Source: JBAYJY01 sp041664945
Lineage (GTDB): Bacteria > UBP15 > UBA6099
Assembly (NCBI GenBank): GCA_041664945.1
Contig: JBAYJY010000003.1
Coordinates: forward strand, 17,587-81,586
Length of the DNA stretch: 64,000 nt
Direction: 5' to 3'
In this document: piece by piece, positions 43,246 through 51,840 of the stretch
How positions within the stretch are numbered: position 1 is the first letter of the stretch
How the letters are laid out: the number at the start of each line of letters is the position of its first letter
Program-made: the position numbers and the translations under genes
Notes under the pieces: model-generated
What the model was told of the DNA's origin: nothing
The model's database searches: none
Seen by the model: the letters and a program-made list of their open reading frames with translations, nothing else

Positions 43246-45746
43246 ATTTTAAGCTGATCTTTCTCCGGCATGGCTATCTCGCAGGAGCTTCCCTCGATCA
43301 AAACCACATCTCCGTCGTAGCGGACTTTGAAGGTTTCTCCCTCTTTATACCGGCATAATAGCAGCTTTTCCGACAACGGGTCCTCTATAAACCGCTGTAC
43401 CAGCCGCCGTACAGGACGCGCTCCGTTTGTCGGGTCGTACCCTTCCTGCACTATCCGCTCAATCGCCGTTTCGTCGACTTCCAGATGCAAACCCTTCGCT
43501 TCCACCCGTTCTCTGACCCGATTTATGAACAGTTGGACGATATGCCGGATGTCTTCTTTCGTGAGCGACCTGAAGATTATAAACTCATCCACCCTGTTCA
43601 AAAACTCAGGCCGGAAAGCCTTTTTCAGTTCCCTCATTATTTTTTCTTCCATGGACTCGTGCTCTTTTTGAAGCACTTCGGGCTTTAAAAGGTCCGGCAG
43701 TGCCTGTCTGAACCCGACCGGGTTCAGATTCGTGATGAGTTCCGCGCCGACATTCGTCGTCATTATGACTATCGCGTTTTTGAAGCTGACCTTCCGACCG
43801 TGCGAGTCAGTCAGCATGCCGTCTTCCATGATTTGCAACAGAATGTTGAAAACCTCCGGGTGCGCCTTCTCGATTTCATCGAGAAGAACGACCGAATATG
43901 GTTTTCTGCGCACAGCGTCGCTAAGCTGTCCGCCTTCTTCGTAGCCGACGTAGCCGGGAGGCGCTCCGACAAGCCGGGATACTGTCGCTTTTTCCATATA
44001 CTCAGACATATCTATCCTTATAATGGCCTTTTCATCGCCGAACAGGAATTCAGCAAGCGCCTTGGCGAGCTCGGTTTTGCCGACGCCGGTCGGGCCGGCG
44101 AAGAAGAAGCAACCCATCGGCCGCGAGGCCTCTTTCAGCCCGACGCGCGCGCGCCGGATCGCCTTCGACACCGTGCTCACCGCCGCGTCCTGCCCGACTA
44201 TCCGCTTGCGTATGTCGTCTTCTATGCCGAGCAGCTTGATTGTTTCTTCCTCTTTAAGCTTGGAAACCGGTATCGAAGTCCACATGTAAACGATTTCCGA
44301 GATTTCCTCGTCGGTGACCGTCAGACCTCCGTAAACCGAGGAGCTGCGCCATTTATCCGATTCCGCTCTGAGCTGGTCCTCAAGTTCCTTTTCCTTGTCG
44401 CGGAGCGACGCAGCCGCTTCGAACTGCTGGCCGACAACCGCTGCGTTTTTTTCCTTCCGAATATTTTCGAGATTGTCTTCGAGACTCTTGAGGTCCGGCG
44501 GCGAAGTGCTGTTTTTGATCCTGACGCGCGCGGCGGCCTCGTCAATCAGGTCGATCGCTTTGTCCGGCAGGAAACGGTCCTGAATGAAGCGGTTCGAGAG
44601 CTGAACAGCGGCAAAGAGGGCCTCGTCGGTGATAGTTACCCGGTGATGGGCCTCATAGCGGTCGCGCAGGCCTTTGAGAATGCTAAGAGTTTCTTCAACG
44701 GTCGGCTCCTCAACGAAAACAGGCTGGAACCGGCGTTCGAGCGCAGCGCTTTTTTCTATATGCTTTTTGAATTCGTCATAGGTTGTCGCGCCGATGCACT
44801 GAAGTTCGCCGCGCGCCAAAGCGGGCTTGAGAATATTCGAGGCGTCGATCGCGCCCTCCGCCGCCCCGGCTCCGATTATCGTGTGAAGCTCGTCTATGAA
44901 AAGAATAATGTCGCCCTTCGACTGGTAAATCTCGTTGACGACGCGCTTCAGGCGTTCCTCGAACTCGCCGCGATACTTCGTTCCGGCTACCAAACCGGCC
45001 AAGTCGAGTGAGATAACCCGCTTGTCGTAAAGGATGCCGGGCACTTCGCGCTTAATTATAAGCTGGGCCAGTCCTTCAACGATCGCCGTCTTGCCGACGC
45101 CGGGGTCGCCAATCAGCACAGGGTTGTTTTTCGTGCGCTTGCTGAGAATCTGGACCACCCGCTCGATCTCTATGTCGCGGCCTACAACCGGGTCCAGCTT
45201 CCCCTCGCGGGCAAGCTCGGTCAGGTCGCGGCTGAACTCGTCGAGAAACGCCGTCGCTGACGCTCGTTTTTTCTTTAGCGACGCCGGGCCGCCGCCAGCC
45301 GCCGGCGACGACTCGCCCTCCAGAAGGCTGATTACGTACTGGCGCGCCTTGTCTATCACAATTCCCTTGTCGCGCAGCATCCGGGCCGCTATCCCCTCGC
45401 CTTCCCGAATCAGGCCGAGCAGCACATGTTCCGTTCCGATGTGCGCATGGCCGAGACCGCGAGCCTCCTCGAACGACAGTTCCAAAACCCGCTTCGAACT
45501 CGGCGTGAACGCTATCTCACGCGACTTACCGCGCCTCTCATGCACAAACAGGTCCGTCAGGCCTGCGATCAACTGGTCAACATCAACGCCCATTCCCATC
45601 AGAACCTTGACCGCAAAGCTTTCCCGGTCCTGCAAAAGCGCATAAAGAACATGTTCTGTGTCAACGTAACTATGGTTAAGTTCTTCAGCCTTCCCCTGCG
45701 CGAGAATGATAACCCGCCTCGCGTGTTCGGTGAATTTATCCCACAT
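43242..45746 (-). CDS. clpC: ATP-dependent Clp protease ATP-binding subunit ClpC
   Basis: AAA+ unfoldase that partners ClpP. The 834-residue protein has two N-terminal Clp repeats (about 1-145), AAA-1 with Walker A GDPGVGKT (213-220), a middle domain including a UVR-like AAASLRDKEKEL segment (about 440), AAA-2 with GPTGVGKT (about 549-556), and the ClpP-binding NLNPVGF loop (about 680). The length and the short middle domain separate it from ClpB. No CtsR, McsA or McsB gene is adjacent, unlike Firmicutes. Confidence 0.96.
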   Translation of the reverse strand: MWDKFTEHARRVIILAQGKAEELNHSYVDTEHVLYALLQDRESFAVKVLMGMGVDVDQLIAGLTDLFVHERRGKSREIAFTPSSKRVLELSFEEARGLGHAHIGTEHVLLGLIREGEGIAARMLRDKGIVIDKARQYVISLLEGESSPAAGGGPASLKKKRASATAFLDEFSRDLTELAREGKLDPVVGRDIEIERVVQILSKRTKNNPVLIGDPGVGKTAIVEGLAQLIIKREVPGILYDKRVISLDLAGLVAGTKYRGEFEERLKRVVNEIYQSKGDIILFIDELHTIIGAGAAEGAIDASNILKPALARGELQCIGATTYDEFKKHIEKSAALERRFQPVFVEEPTVEETLSILKGLRDRYEAHHRVTITDEALFAAVQLSNRFIQDRFLPDKAIDLIDEAAARVRIKNSTSPPDLKSLEDNLENIRKEKNAAVVGQQFEAAASLRDKEKELEDQLRAESDKWRSSSVYGGLTVTDEEISEIVYMWTSIPVSKLKEEETIKLLGIEDDIRKRIVGQDAAVSTVSKAIRRARVGLKEASRPMGCFFFAGPTGVGKTELAKALAEFLFGDEKAIIRIDMSEYMEKATVSRLVGAPPGYVGYEEGGQLSDAVRRKPYSVVLLDEIEKAHPEVFNILLQIMEDGMLTDSHGRKVSFKNAIVIMTTNVGAELITNLNPVGFRQALPDLLKPEVLQKEHESMEEKIMRELKKAFRPEFLNRVDEFIIFRSLTKEDIRHIVQLFINRVRERVEAKGLHLEVDETAIERIVQEGYDPTNGARPVRRLVQRFIEDPLSEKLLLCRYKEGETFKVRYDGDVVLIEGSSCEIAMPEKDQLKI

Positions 45747-45799
45747 GTTTTTGCCTCGCGTTAGTTGCAGATTTACATGCCGTTTAAGTCAGCAGGGAT

Positions 45800-45828
45800 A
45801 TTATAGTCTCCGATGCTCTGTTTTTCCA
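45800..45828 (-). promoter_or_regulatory. Predicted clpC promoter (a second possible one at 45841-45870)
   Basis: Minus-strand TGGAAA (45823-45828) and perfect TATAAT (45800-45805) with a 17-base spacer, 54 bases before the clpC start. A second set, TTGCCG (45865-45870) and TATACT (45841-45846) with 18 bases between, lies just upstream. No CIRCE or CtsR-like direct repeat is seen. Confidence 0.5.
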
Positions 45829-45973
45829 CTTTATCAATTCAGTATAACTCCGCATGCCGTGAGCCGGCAAAATTGCTATTATGAGGTTCTGAATTATTAG
45901 CTTAAAAAATTAATTGCCTATCTCGTATTTCTTTTTCAGCGATTTCAACTTTTTTTCATGCGCTAATATAAAA

Positions 45974-46381
45974 CTATTGAAAATATTGTAGGCACAAATG
46001 TCCCCAAGAACATTGGATGTAAATATATTTGTTATGTTTCTCACACAAGTCTTCGATTGTTGCGATATAATGATATATAAGAAAGTTATTAATTCCGAGC
46101 GACAATACGGATGTTGCGGCTAATAGCCTTATCAAGGCGTCGCTAATTTCACTGATAGTTCCAAAATTTGCAAATTCCAAATAGTAGCCGATAAACGAAA
46201 GTACAGATATAGAAGTTACAATTTTGAGCAAACGATAGCTCTTATTAAAATTGCGAATTATTTCATCTTTCGATGCAAATATTTTATTGGCAGTTAACGA
46301 AATCACTTCCGGGATATTGCCACATTTTATGCATGTTTCATCGCCTTTAGTTATCTCGTTTCCGCATTTTGGACATTTCAT
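45974..46381 (-). CDS. Zinc-ribbon membrane protein, unknown
   Basis: A 135-residue protein from ATG 46381 (the frame opens six codons earlier). It starts with a zinc ribbon MKCPKCGNEITKGDETCIKCG (C3, C6, C17, C20), then two hydrophobic helices (about 57-77 and 85-110). The end (CSWGHLCLQYFQ) looks unlike a normal C-terminus. The gene is AT-rich compared with its neighbours, which may mean recent acquisition or weak constraint. No function can be given. Confidence 0.5.
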   Translation of the reverse strand: MKCPKCGNEITKGDETCIKCGNIPEVISLTANKIFASKDEIIRNFNKSYRLLKIVTSISVLSFIGYYLEFANFGTISEISDALIRLLAATSVLSLGINNFLIYHYIATIEDLCEKHNKYIYIQCSWGHLCLQYFQ

Positions 46382-46454
46382 ATTCTCATCATACCACAAA
46401 TCACGATCAACAACCTGTCTTTTTTATTCTGCAAAAATGAAGCCGCTGTCATTG

Positions 46455-46472
46455 CCGTCAACAAGTTGACGG
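46455..46472. repeat. Perfect 7-bp hairpin in the glyQ upstream gap
   Basis: CCGTCAA-CAAG-TTGACGG. It lies in the 293-base gap before glyQ together with the dispersed-repeat-like segment at 46547-46575. No T run follows. Confidence 0.4.
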
Positions 46473-46546
46473 TTTCCAAAGCATGTCGTGCTAGCGCATT
46501 CATAGCGCTCCGCGCTGAAGGGTATATTTCAGAAAAATTTTTATTT

Positions 46547-46575
46547 GAGATTCCTCGCTTCGTTCGGAATGACAA
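46547..46575. repeat. Dispersed intergenic repeat-like segment
   Basis: The segment reading GAGATTCCTCGCTTCGTTCG and then GAATGACA resembles a short repeat family seen between genes in many unrelated bacterial genomes (variants of TTCGCTCGGAATGACA). It gives a spurious minus-strand reading frame with the typical SFRTKRGIS peptide. Only one copy is in this window, so repeat status rests on recall. Confidence 0.5.
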
Positions 46576-46674
46576 ACAGGGAGAGAGAATGATCAAAAGA
46601 GAACTCCTAATCCGGGTTTGCGTAAATCCGGTTTGCTTGACTCCGCCAACGCCCTCTGATAGAATTTTTTGCCT

Positions 46675-47547
46675 ATGAAAAAAACGACTTTTCAAGAGAT
46701 GATTTTCAATCTGGCCAAGTATTGGTCTGACTATGGCTGCGTTATAGCGCAACCCTACGACATTGAGATGGGCGCCGGGACAATGCACCCTTTCACGTTC
46801 CTAAGGTCGCTTGGCGACACGCCGTGGAAGGTGGCATACGTGCAGCCATCGCGCCGGCCCGCAGACGGCCGTTACGGCGAAAACCCGTTGCGTTTGCAGC
46901 ATTATTTCCAATATCAGGTTATTCTGAAACCGTCCCCGGACGACGTTCAGGAACTCTACCTCAAGAGCCTCGAAGCGATCGGGATCAACCTGAAAGAGCA
47001 CGACATCCGTTTTGTTGAGGATGACTGGGAGTCGCCGACGCTCGGCGCGTGGGGGCTCGGCTGGGAAGTCTGGCTCGACGGCAACGAGATCACTCAGTTC
47101 ACCTACTTCCAGCAGGTCGGCGGGATCGATCTGACTACCGTCTGCGCTGAGATCACTTACGGCATCGAGCGCATCTGCATGTACCTTCAGGGCGTGAACA
47201 ACGTTTACGACCTCGAATGGACCAACGGTTTGAAATACGGCCAGATTTACCTCGAAAACGAAAAACAGTATTCGCATTATAATTTCACGCACGCGAACGT
47301 GGACGCACTGTTCAAGCAGTTCGATATGTGCGAGGATGAAGCGCGCCGGCTGGCTGAACAAAAGCTCGTTCTGCCCGCATACGATCAGGTGTTGAAATGC
47401 TCGCACCTGTTCAACCTGCTGGACGCTCGGAATGCGATAAGCGTCAGCGAGCGGCAGAACATAATCGGGCGCGTAAGGGAAATCGCTGGCCGTTGCGCGC
47501 GACTTTACTTAGCCTCGATCGAAGGCGTGAAGGAAGAATCGGCCTGA
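46675..47547 (+). CDS. glyQ: Glycyl-tRNA synthetase alpha subunit
   Basis: A 290-residue class II synthetase subunit of the bacterial alpha2beta2 enzyme. It has the characteristic TFQEMIFNLAKYWSDYGCVI start, GAGTMHPFTFLRSLG (motif 1 region), VAYVQPSRRPADGRYGENP (motif 2), and the GGIDLTTVCAEITYGIERI motif 3. The protein is complete. The beta subunit gene glyS, normally next in line, is absent: the next gene 95 bases later is a nucleotide-sugar reductase. A fused alpha-beta form is excluded by length. A TTG at 46669 is an alternative start. Confidence 0.96.
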   Translation: MKKTTFQEMIFNLAKYWSDYGCVIAQPYDIEMGAGTMHPFTFLRSLGDTPWKVAYVQPSRRPADGRYGENPLRLQHYFQYQVILKPSPDDVQELYLKSLEAIGINLKEHDIRFVEDDWESPTLGAWGLGWEVWLDGNEITQFTYFQQVGGIDLTTVCAEITYGIERICMYLQGVNNVYDLEWTNGLKYGQIYLENEKQYSHYNFTHANVDALFKQFDMCEDEARRLAEQKLVLPAYDQVLKCSHLFNLLDARNAISVSERQNIIGRVREIAGRCARLYLASIEGVKEESA

Positions 47548-47642
47548 CGCGCGCCGCCCGCGACTGCGCGGCAAATCTAAGATTCGGCGCATCCGCCTTT
47601 TGAATTCCCGGCGTATTCCGAATCGAACTGAATGGAGACAAT

Positions 47643-48599
47643 ATGAAAGCTCTGATAACAGGAATAACAGGATTCGCCGGCAGCCACCTCGCGGAGCTTC
47701 TGCTCTCTCGCAATGTCGAAGTGTTCGGTACCGTGCGGCCCCGCAGCCCCATGATGAATCTCACGCCCGAAGTCCTCAAAAATATCAAACTCATCGAATG
47801 CGAACTGCGCGACAACGTAGCCGTGCGCTCGACTATCGCCGAATCGCGGCCGGACAACATTTTCCATCTCGCCGCGCAAAGCTTCGTTCCTACTTCGTGG
47901 CTTTCGCCCGCCGACACTCTTGAAACCAACATCATAGGCCAGCTCAATATCTTCGAAGCGGTCAAAGACCTGAAACTTTTCGACACCGGAATCCAACTCG
48001 CCTGCTCCAGCGAAGAGTACGGCCTCGTCTATGAAGACGAATTGCCTATAAGAGAAACCAACCCTCTTCGCCCGCTCAGCCCGTACGCCGTCAGCAAGGT
48101 GACTCAGGACATGATGGGCTACCAGTATTTCAAAAGCTACGGACTTAAGGTCTTCCGCACCCGCGCGTTCAACCACACCGGCCCGCGCCGCGGCGAGATT
48201 TTCGTCACTTCGTCGTTCGCCAAGCAGATCGCTATGATCGAAAAAGGCGATCAGGAGCCGGTGATTAAAGTCGGCAACCTCGACGCTCGCCGCGATTTCA
48301 CAGATGTGCGCGACACCGTTCGCGCTTATGCAGACATCGTCAACGGCGCGGAACCAGGCGAAGTTTATAACATCGCCACAAACACTACGGTCGCCATAAA
48401 AGACCTGCTCGACATGCTTGTCGGAATGTCTGACAAAAAGGTCGAAGTCAAGGTCGACCCGGCGCGCCTCAGACCTTCCGACGTGCCCGTCCTGCTCGGC
48501 GATTACTCGAAACTCAACAAAAAAATCGGCTGGGCCCCAAGCATTCCTTTCGAGAAAACGATCAAAGACCTGCTCGATTACTGGAGAGAAAAAGCTTGA
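47643..48599 (+). CDS. NAD-dependent nucleotide-sugar reductase/epimerase (RMD-like)
   Basis: A 318-residue extended short-chain dehydrogenase. It has the Rossmann motif TGITGFAGSHLAE (7-19), the SSEEYG segment and active-site YAVSK, and a LDARRDFTDVRDTVRAY segment typical of GDP-4-keto-6-deoxymannose reductase (GDP-rhamnose synthesis); GDP-mannose 4,6-dehydratase is the alternative, but this protein is shorter than most. A GGAG lies 6-9 bases before the ATG. Its TGA stop overlaps the TTG start of cimA (TTGA). Confidence 0.8.
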   Translation: MKALITGITGFAGSHLAELLLSRNVEVFGTVRPRSPMMNLTPEVLKNIKLIECELRDNVAVRSTIAESRPDNIFHLAAQSFVPTSWLSPADTLETNIIGQLNIFEAVKDLKLFDTGIQLACSSEEYGLVYEDELPIRETNPLRPLSPYAVSKVTQDMMGYQYFKSYGLKVFRTRAFNHTGPRRGEIFVTSSFAKQIAMIEKGDQEPVIKVGNLDARRDFTDVRDTVRAYADIVNGAEPGEVYNIATNTTVAIKDLLDMLVGMSDKKVEVKVDPARLRPSDVPVLLGDYSKLNKKIGWAPSIPFEKTIKDLLDYWREKA

Positions 48600-50218
48600 C
48601 CCCGAAAAGCGACAGAATAACGCCGGCAATCGAAATATACGACACCACGCTGCGCGACGGCGCGCAGACGGAGGGCGTCTCCTTTTCGCTCGAAGACAAG
48701 TTCCGGATCACCGCTCGGCTCGACGAAATCGGCGTCCATTTCATAGAGGGCGGTTTCCCGAAATCGAACCGCAAGGACAAAGAATATTTCGAGCGCGTCC
48801 GCGGCATGAATCTGAAAAACGCCAAGATCGCGGCGTTCGGAAGCACGCGCAGAAAGGACACGACCTGCGCGCGCGACGAGGCGCTTCAAAGCCTCCTGAA
48901 AGCCGAACCGGACGCCATCGCGATCGTAGGCAAAAGCTGGGACCTGCACGCCGAAAAGGTGCTGAAAGTTTCCCGGGAAGAGAACCTTAAAATCATCGCG
49001 GATACGATCCGCTATCTTAAAAAGCGCGGCGTGTTCGTGGTCTTCGACGCCGAGCATTTCTACGATGGCTACGCGGAGAACCGCGAGTACGCGATGCAGA
49101 CAATAATCGTGGCGGCGCAGGAAGGCGCGGACCGGATCGCGCTTTGCGACACTAACGGCGGCTGCATGGTCCAACTCGTGCGCGACGCGACAGCGGAAGC
49201 GGTTGCCGCGACCGGCGCGCGGATAGGCATCCACGCGCACAATGACTCAGAACTCGCGGTAGCGAACACGCTCGCCGCTATCGAAGCAGGCGCGACACAC
49301 GTGCAGGGCACGATCAACGGACTCGGCGAGCGTTGCGGAAACGCAAACCTTTGCTCGGTGATCCCGAACATCGTTTTAAAAATGAAGCGTCCCTGCCTGC
49401 CTCCCGGCAACCTCGCCGGACTGACCGGCCTCGCGAGCTTCGTCAGCGAATTAGCCAACCAGCCGCTCGGCGACCGCCTGCCTTACGTCGGCCGCAGCGC
49501 TTTCGCCCACAAAGCCGGCCTGCACATCGACGGCGTTCGCAAAGTGCGCCGCGCCAACGAACATGTCCTTCCGGAACTGACGGGCAACCAGACCCGCGCG
49601 CTTATCTCCGAAATTTCCGGACGCGGCAACGTGCTTTTCCTTGCCGGCCGCATGGGCATCGACCTCTCCGACAAGCCGGACGCGGTCAAAAATATTCTGG
49701 ACGAACTCAAGGAACTCGAATACCGCGGCTACCAGTTCGAGGGCGCCGAGGGCTCGTTTGAAATCCTTCTGAGAAAACAGATCGGCTCGCACCGCAAGTT
49801 TTTCGAGCTTCGCAGTTTCCGGGTCATTGTTGATAAAAAACAGGGCGACAAGATGTTTTCCGAGGCTACGATTAAAATAAAAGTCGACGACCACGTCGAG
49901 CAGACTGTGGCCGAGGGCGACGGGCCGGTGAACGCGCTGGACAACGCGCTGCGCAAGGCGCTCGAACCGTTCTATCCGTCGCTGCGCGAGATGCGTCTGG
50001 CGGACTACAAGGTGCGCGTGCTCGACGAGCGGGACGGAACCGCGGCGGCGGTCCGGGTGCTGATCACCTCCCGCGACAATACGAAAATATGGGGCACCGT
50101 CGGCGTTTCCGAAAACGTCATTCAGGCAAGCTGGAAAGCGCTCGTCGACAGCATCGAATACAAGCTTTTGAAGGACAGCGCGGCAAAAACTTCGAAACAG
50201 CAGAAAAAACGAAAATAA
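48596..50218 (+). CDS. cimA: (R)-citramalate synthase
   Basis: Condenses pyruvate with acetyl-CoA to citramalate, giving isoleucine precursors without threonine deaminase. The 540-residue protein has the HMGL-like TIM barrel start IYDTTLRDGAQTEGVSFSLE, NDSELAVANTLAAIEAGATH with the metal-binding HAHND, and a C-terminal LeuA-type regulatory domain (from about 390). RDGAQTEG and the overall length separate it from LeuA (compare RDGEQSPG at 57.7 kb). The start is a TTG overlapping the stop of the preceding gene, with GGAGAG about 8 bases upstream. It is oddly placed among sugar genes. Confidence 0.9.
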   Translation: MTPKSDRITPAIEIYDTTLRDGAQTEGVSFSLEDKFRITARLDEIGVHFIEGGFPKSNRKDKEYFERVRGMNLKNAKIAAFGSTRRKDTTCARDEALQSLLKAEPDAIAIVGKSWDLHAEKVLKVSREENLKIIADTIRYLKKRGVFVVFDAEHFYDGYAENREYAMQTIIVAAQEGADRIALCDTNGGCMVQLVRDATAEAVAATGARIGIHAHNDSELAVANTLAAIEAGATHVQGTINGLGERCGNANLCSVIPNIVLKMKRPCLPPGNLAGLTGLASFVSELANQPLGDRLPYVGRSAFAHKAGLHIDGVRKVRRANEHVLPELTGNQTRALISEISGRGNVLFLAGRMGIDLSDKPDAVKNILDELKELEYRGYQFEGAEGSFEILLRKQIGSHRKFFELRSFRVIVDKKQGDKMFSEATIKIKVDDHVEQTVAEGDGPVNALDNALRKALEPFYPSLREMRLADYKVRVLDERDGTAAAVRVLITSRDNTKIWGTVGVSENVIQASWKALVDSIEYKLLKDSAAKTSKQQKKRK

Positions 50219-50265
50219 TATCGCAACCTTCAATTTAACGCTTCTATGGATTCTGAACTCAATTT

Positions 50266-50274
50266 TGCTATAAT
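50266..50274 (+). promoter_or_regulatory. Possible extended -10 promoter in front of the sugar-epimerase gene
   Basis: TGC followed by perfect TATAAT (50269-50274), giving an extended -10. Transcription would start near 50281, leaving a leader of about 130 bases before the gene at 50414. Without a -35 box this is moderate evidence. Confidence 0.45.
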
Positions 50275-50413
50275 TCTCAGTTGCGGCCTCGTTCCGGAAA
50301 AAAGCGTCGGTTTTAAGAACACCAATGACCGCTCCATTGCGCAAGCAAGCAACCGGCTGGCGGCCGGCGCCGGCGAGCCGCTCCTGATCTCCGCGAAAGG
50401 TCGGTAAACAGTT

Positions 50414-50869
50414 ATGATTCAAGGTGTCATCGTCAAGAAACTCAGACTCATACCGGACGAGCGCGGCATGCTTATGGAAATGCTCCGCAACGACGACGAC
50501 TTTTATCAGAAATTCGGGCAGGTCTATGTCTCCATGGCCTATCCGGGCGTTGTGAAGGGCTGGCACTACCACAAGGTGCAGACCGACCATTTTGTTATCA
50601 TCAAGGGCATGATGAAGGTTGTTCTTTACGACAGCCGCGAGGACTCGCCGACAAAAGGCGAAGTGAACGAATTTTTCATGGGCGAACTGAATCAGGTTCT
50701 AATAACTATCCCCCCGGGCGTGTTGCACGGGATGAAGTGTATAAGCGAAGAGCCGGCCTATCTGATCAACATTCCGACCGAAGCGTACAATTACAAAGAG
50801 CCGGACGAACACCGCGTGCACCCACACGATAACGACATTCCTTACGACTGGGAGCGCACAGACGGATGA
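50414..50869 (+). CDS. dTDP-4-dehydrorhamnose 3,5-epimerase-like (RfbC) cupin protein
   Basis: A 151-residue cupin. It has GVIVKKLRLIPDERGMLMEM (RfbC-type start), QVYVSMAYPGVVKGWHYHKVQTDHF with the catalytic-type His pair, FVIIKGMMKVVLYD and ITIPPGVLHGMKCISEEPA. Most rhamnose epimerases are longer (about 180), so another sugar substrate in the same family is possible. The stop overlaps the start of the following SDR gene by 4 bases. Confidence 0.8.
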   Translation: MIQGVIVKKLRLIPDERGMLMEMLRNDDDFYQKFGQVYVSMAYPGVVKGWHYHKVQTDHFVIIKGMMKVVLYDSREDSPTKGEVNEFFMGELNQVLITIPPGVLHGMKCISEEPAYLINIPTEAYNYKEPDEHRVHPHDNDIPYDWERTDG

Positions 50870-51840
50870 CCCGAATTCTGATAACAGGCGGCGCAGGCGT
50901 CATCGGCTCCCACTTGGCGGACGCGTTGCTCAAACGCGGCAACGAAGTTACGGTGATCGACAATCTGACGACTGGAACAATAACTAACATTCAACACAAC
51001 CTCGGACGCCCCAACTTCCATTTCCTCAACAACACGATCATGAACGAAGGGCTGATGGAGGAACTGATCCGCAACTGTTCGACGGTCTATCATCTGGCCG
51101 CCGCGGTCGGCGTTAAATACATCGTCGAGGACCCGCTTCAGGGAATCCTCACAAACGTAAAGGGCACGGAAATCGTGCTCGACATAGCGTTCAAGTACTG
51201 GAGGCGGGTGCTGTTCGCGTCCTCTTCCGAGATTTACGGGCGCTCGGAAAACGTGCCGTTCAAGGAAGATTCGGAGCGGATACTGGGCGCGACGAATGTC
51301 GAGCGCTGGTCATACTCGACAGCGAAAGCGGTGGACGAGCACATGTGCTTCGCCTACGCTAACAAGGGGCTGCCGGTGTCAGTCGTGCGGTATTTCAACG
51401 CCTACGGGCCGCGGATCGACGAGCGTGGCTATGGCAGCGTCGTTGCGAAATTCATCAGTCAGGCATTCCGGAACGCGCCGATAACAATTCACGGCGACGG
51501 ACGCCAGACCCGCTGCTTCACCTACATAGACGACACTATTAACGGCACGATTCTCGCAGGCGAAAAAAAGGAATCGCTCGGGCACGTTTTCAACATAGGA
51601 AACAACCGCGAATCGACAATTCTCGAACTCGCCGAAATGATAATTAATTTGACAGGCTCTAAATCGGAGATAACACTTATACCTTATGAGAAAGCGTATG
51701 GCGAGCGGCACGAGGACACAATGCGCCGCATGCCCGACATCTCGAAAGCGAGCGAAACGCTCGGTTTCGAACCCGGCGTGCCTTTAGAGGAAGGACTGAA
51801 GAGAACAATTGAGTGGGCAAAAGAAAACTACAAACACTAA
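50866..51840 (+). CDS. NAD-dependent epimerase/dehydratase (UXS/UDP-sugar type)
   Basis: A 324-residue extended SDR with TGGAGVIGSHLAD (7-19), FASSSEIYG, active-site YSTAK and the RYFNAYGPR motif. The ending HEDTMRRMPDISKASETLGF resembles UDP-glucuronate decarboxylase and UDP-glucose 4-epimerase subgroups; the exact sugar is not determined. It overlaps the next gene, the UDP-sugar dehydrogenase, by 32 bases; that is a long overlap and depends on the chosen TTG start there. Confidence 0.8.
   Translation: MTRILITGGAGVIGSHLADALLKRGNEVTVIDNLTTGTITNIQHNLGRPNFHFLNNTIMNEGLMEELIRNCSTVYHLAAAVGVKYIVEDPLQGILTNVKGTEIVLDIAFKYWRRVLFASSSEIYGRSENVPFKEDSERILGATNVERWSYSTAKAVDEHMCFAYANKGLPVSVVRYFNAYGPRIDERGYGSVVAKFISQAFRNAPITIHGDGRQTRCFTYIDDTINGTILAGEKKESLGHVFNIGNNRESTILELAEMIINLTGSKSEITLIPYEKAYGERHEDTMRRMPDISKASETLGFEPGVPLEEGLKRTIEWAKENYKH

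Noticed and set aside
43800..45011. A 403-codon plus-strand frame opposite clpC
   Set aside because: Fully antisense to clpC, which has two intact ATPase modules. No ribosome binding site or domain.
46378..46788. A minus-strand frame spanning the glyQ upstream gap
   Set aside because: Its sequence includes the SFRTKRGIS-type peptide produced by a dispersed intergenic repeat and it overlaps the start of glyQ, so it is spurious.
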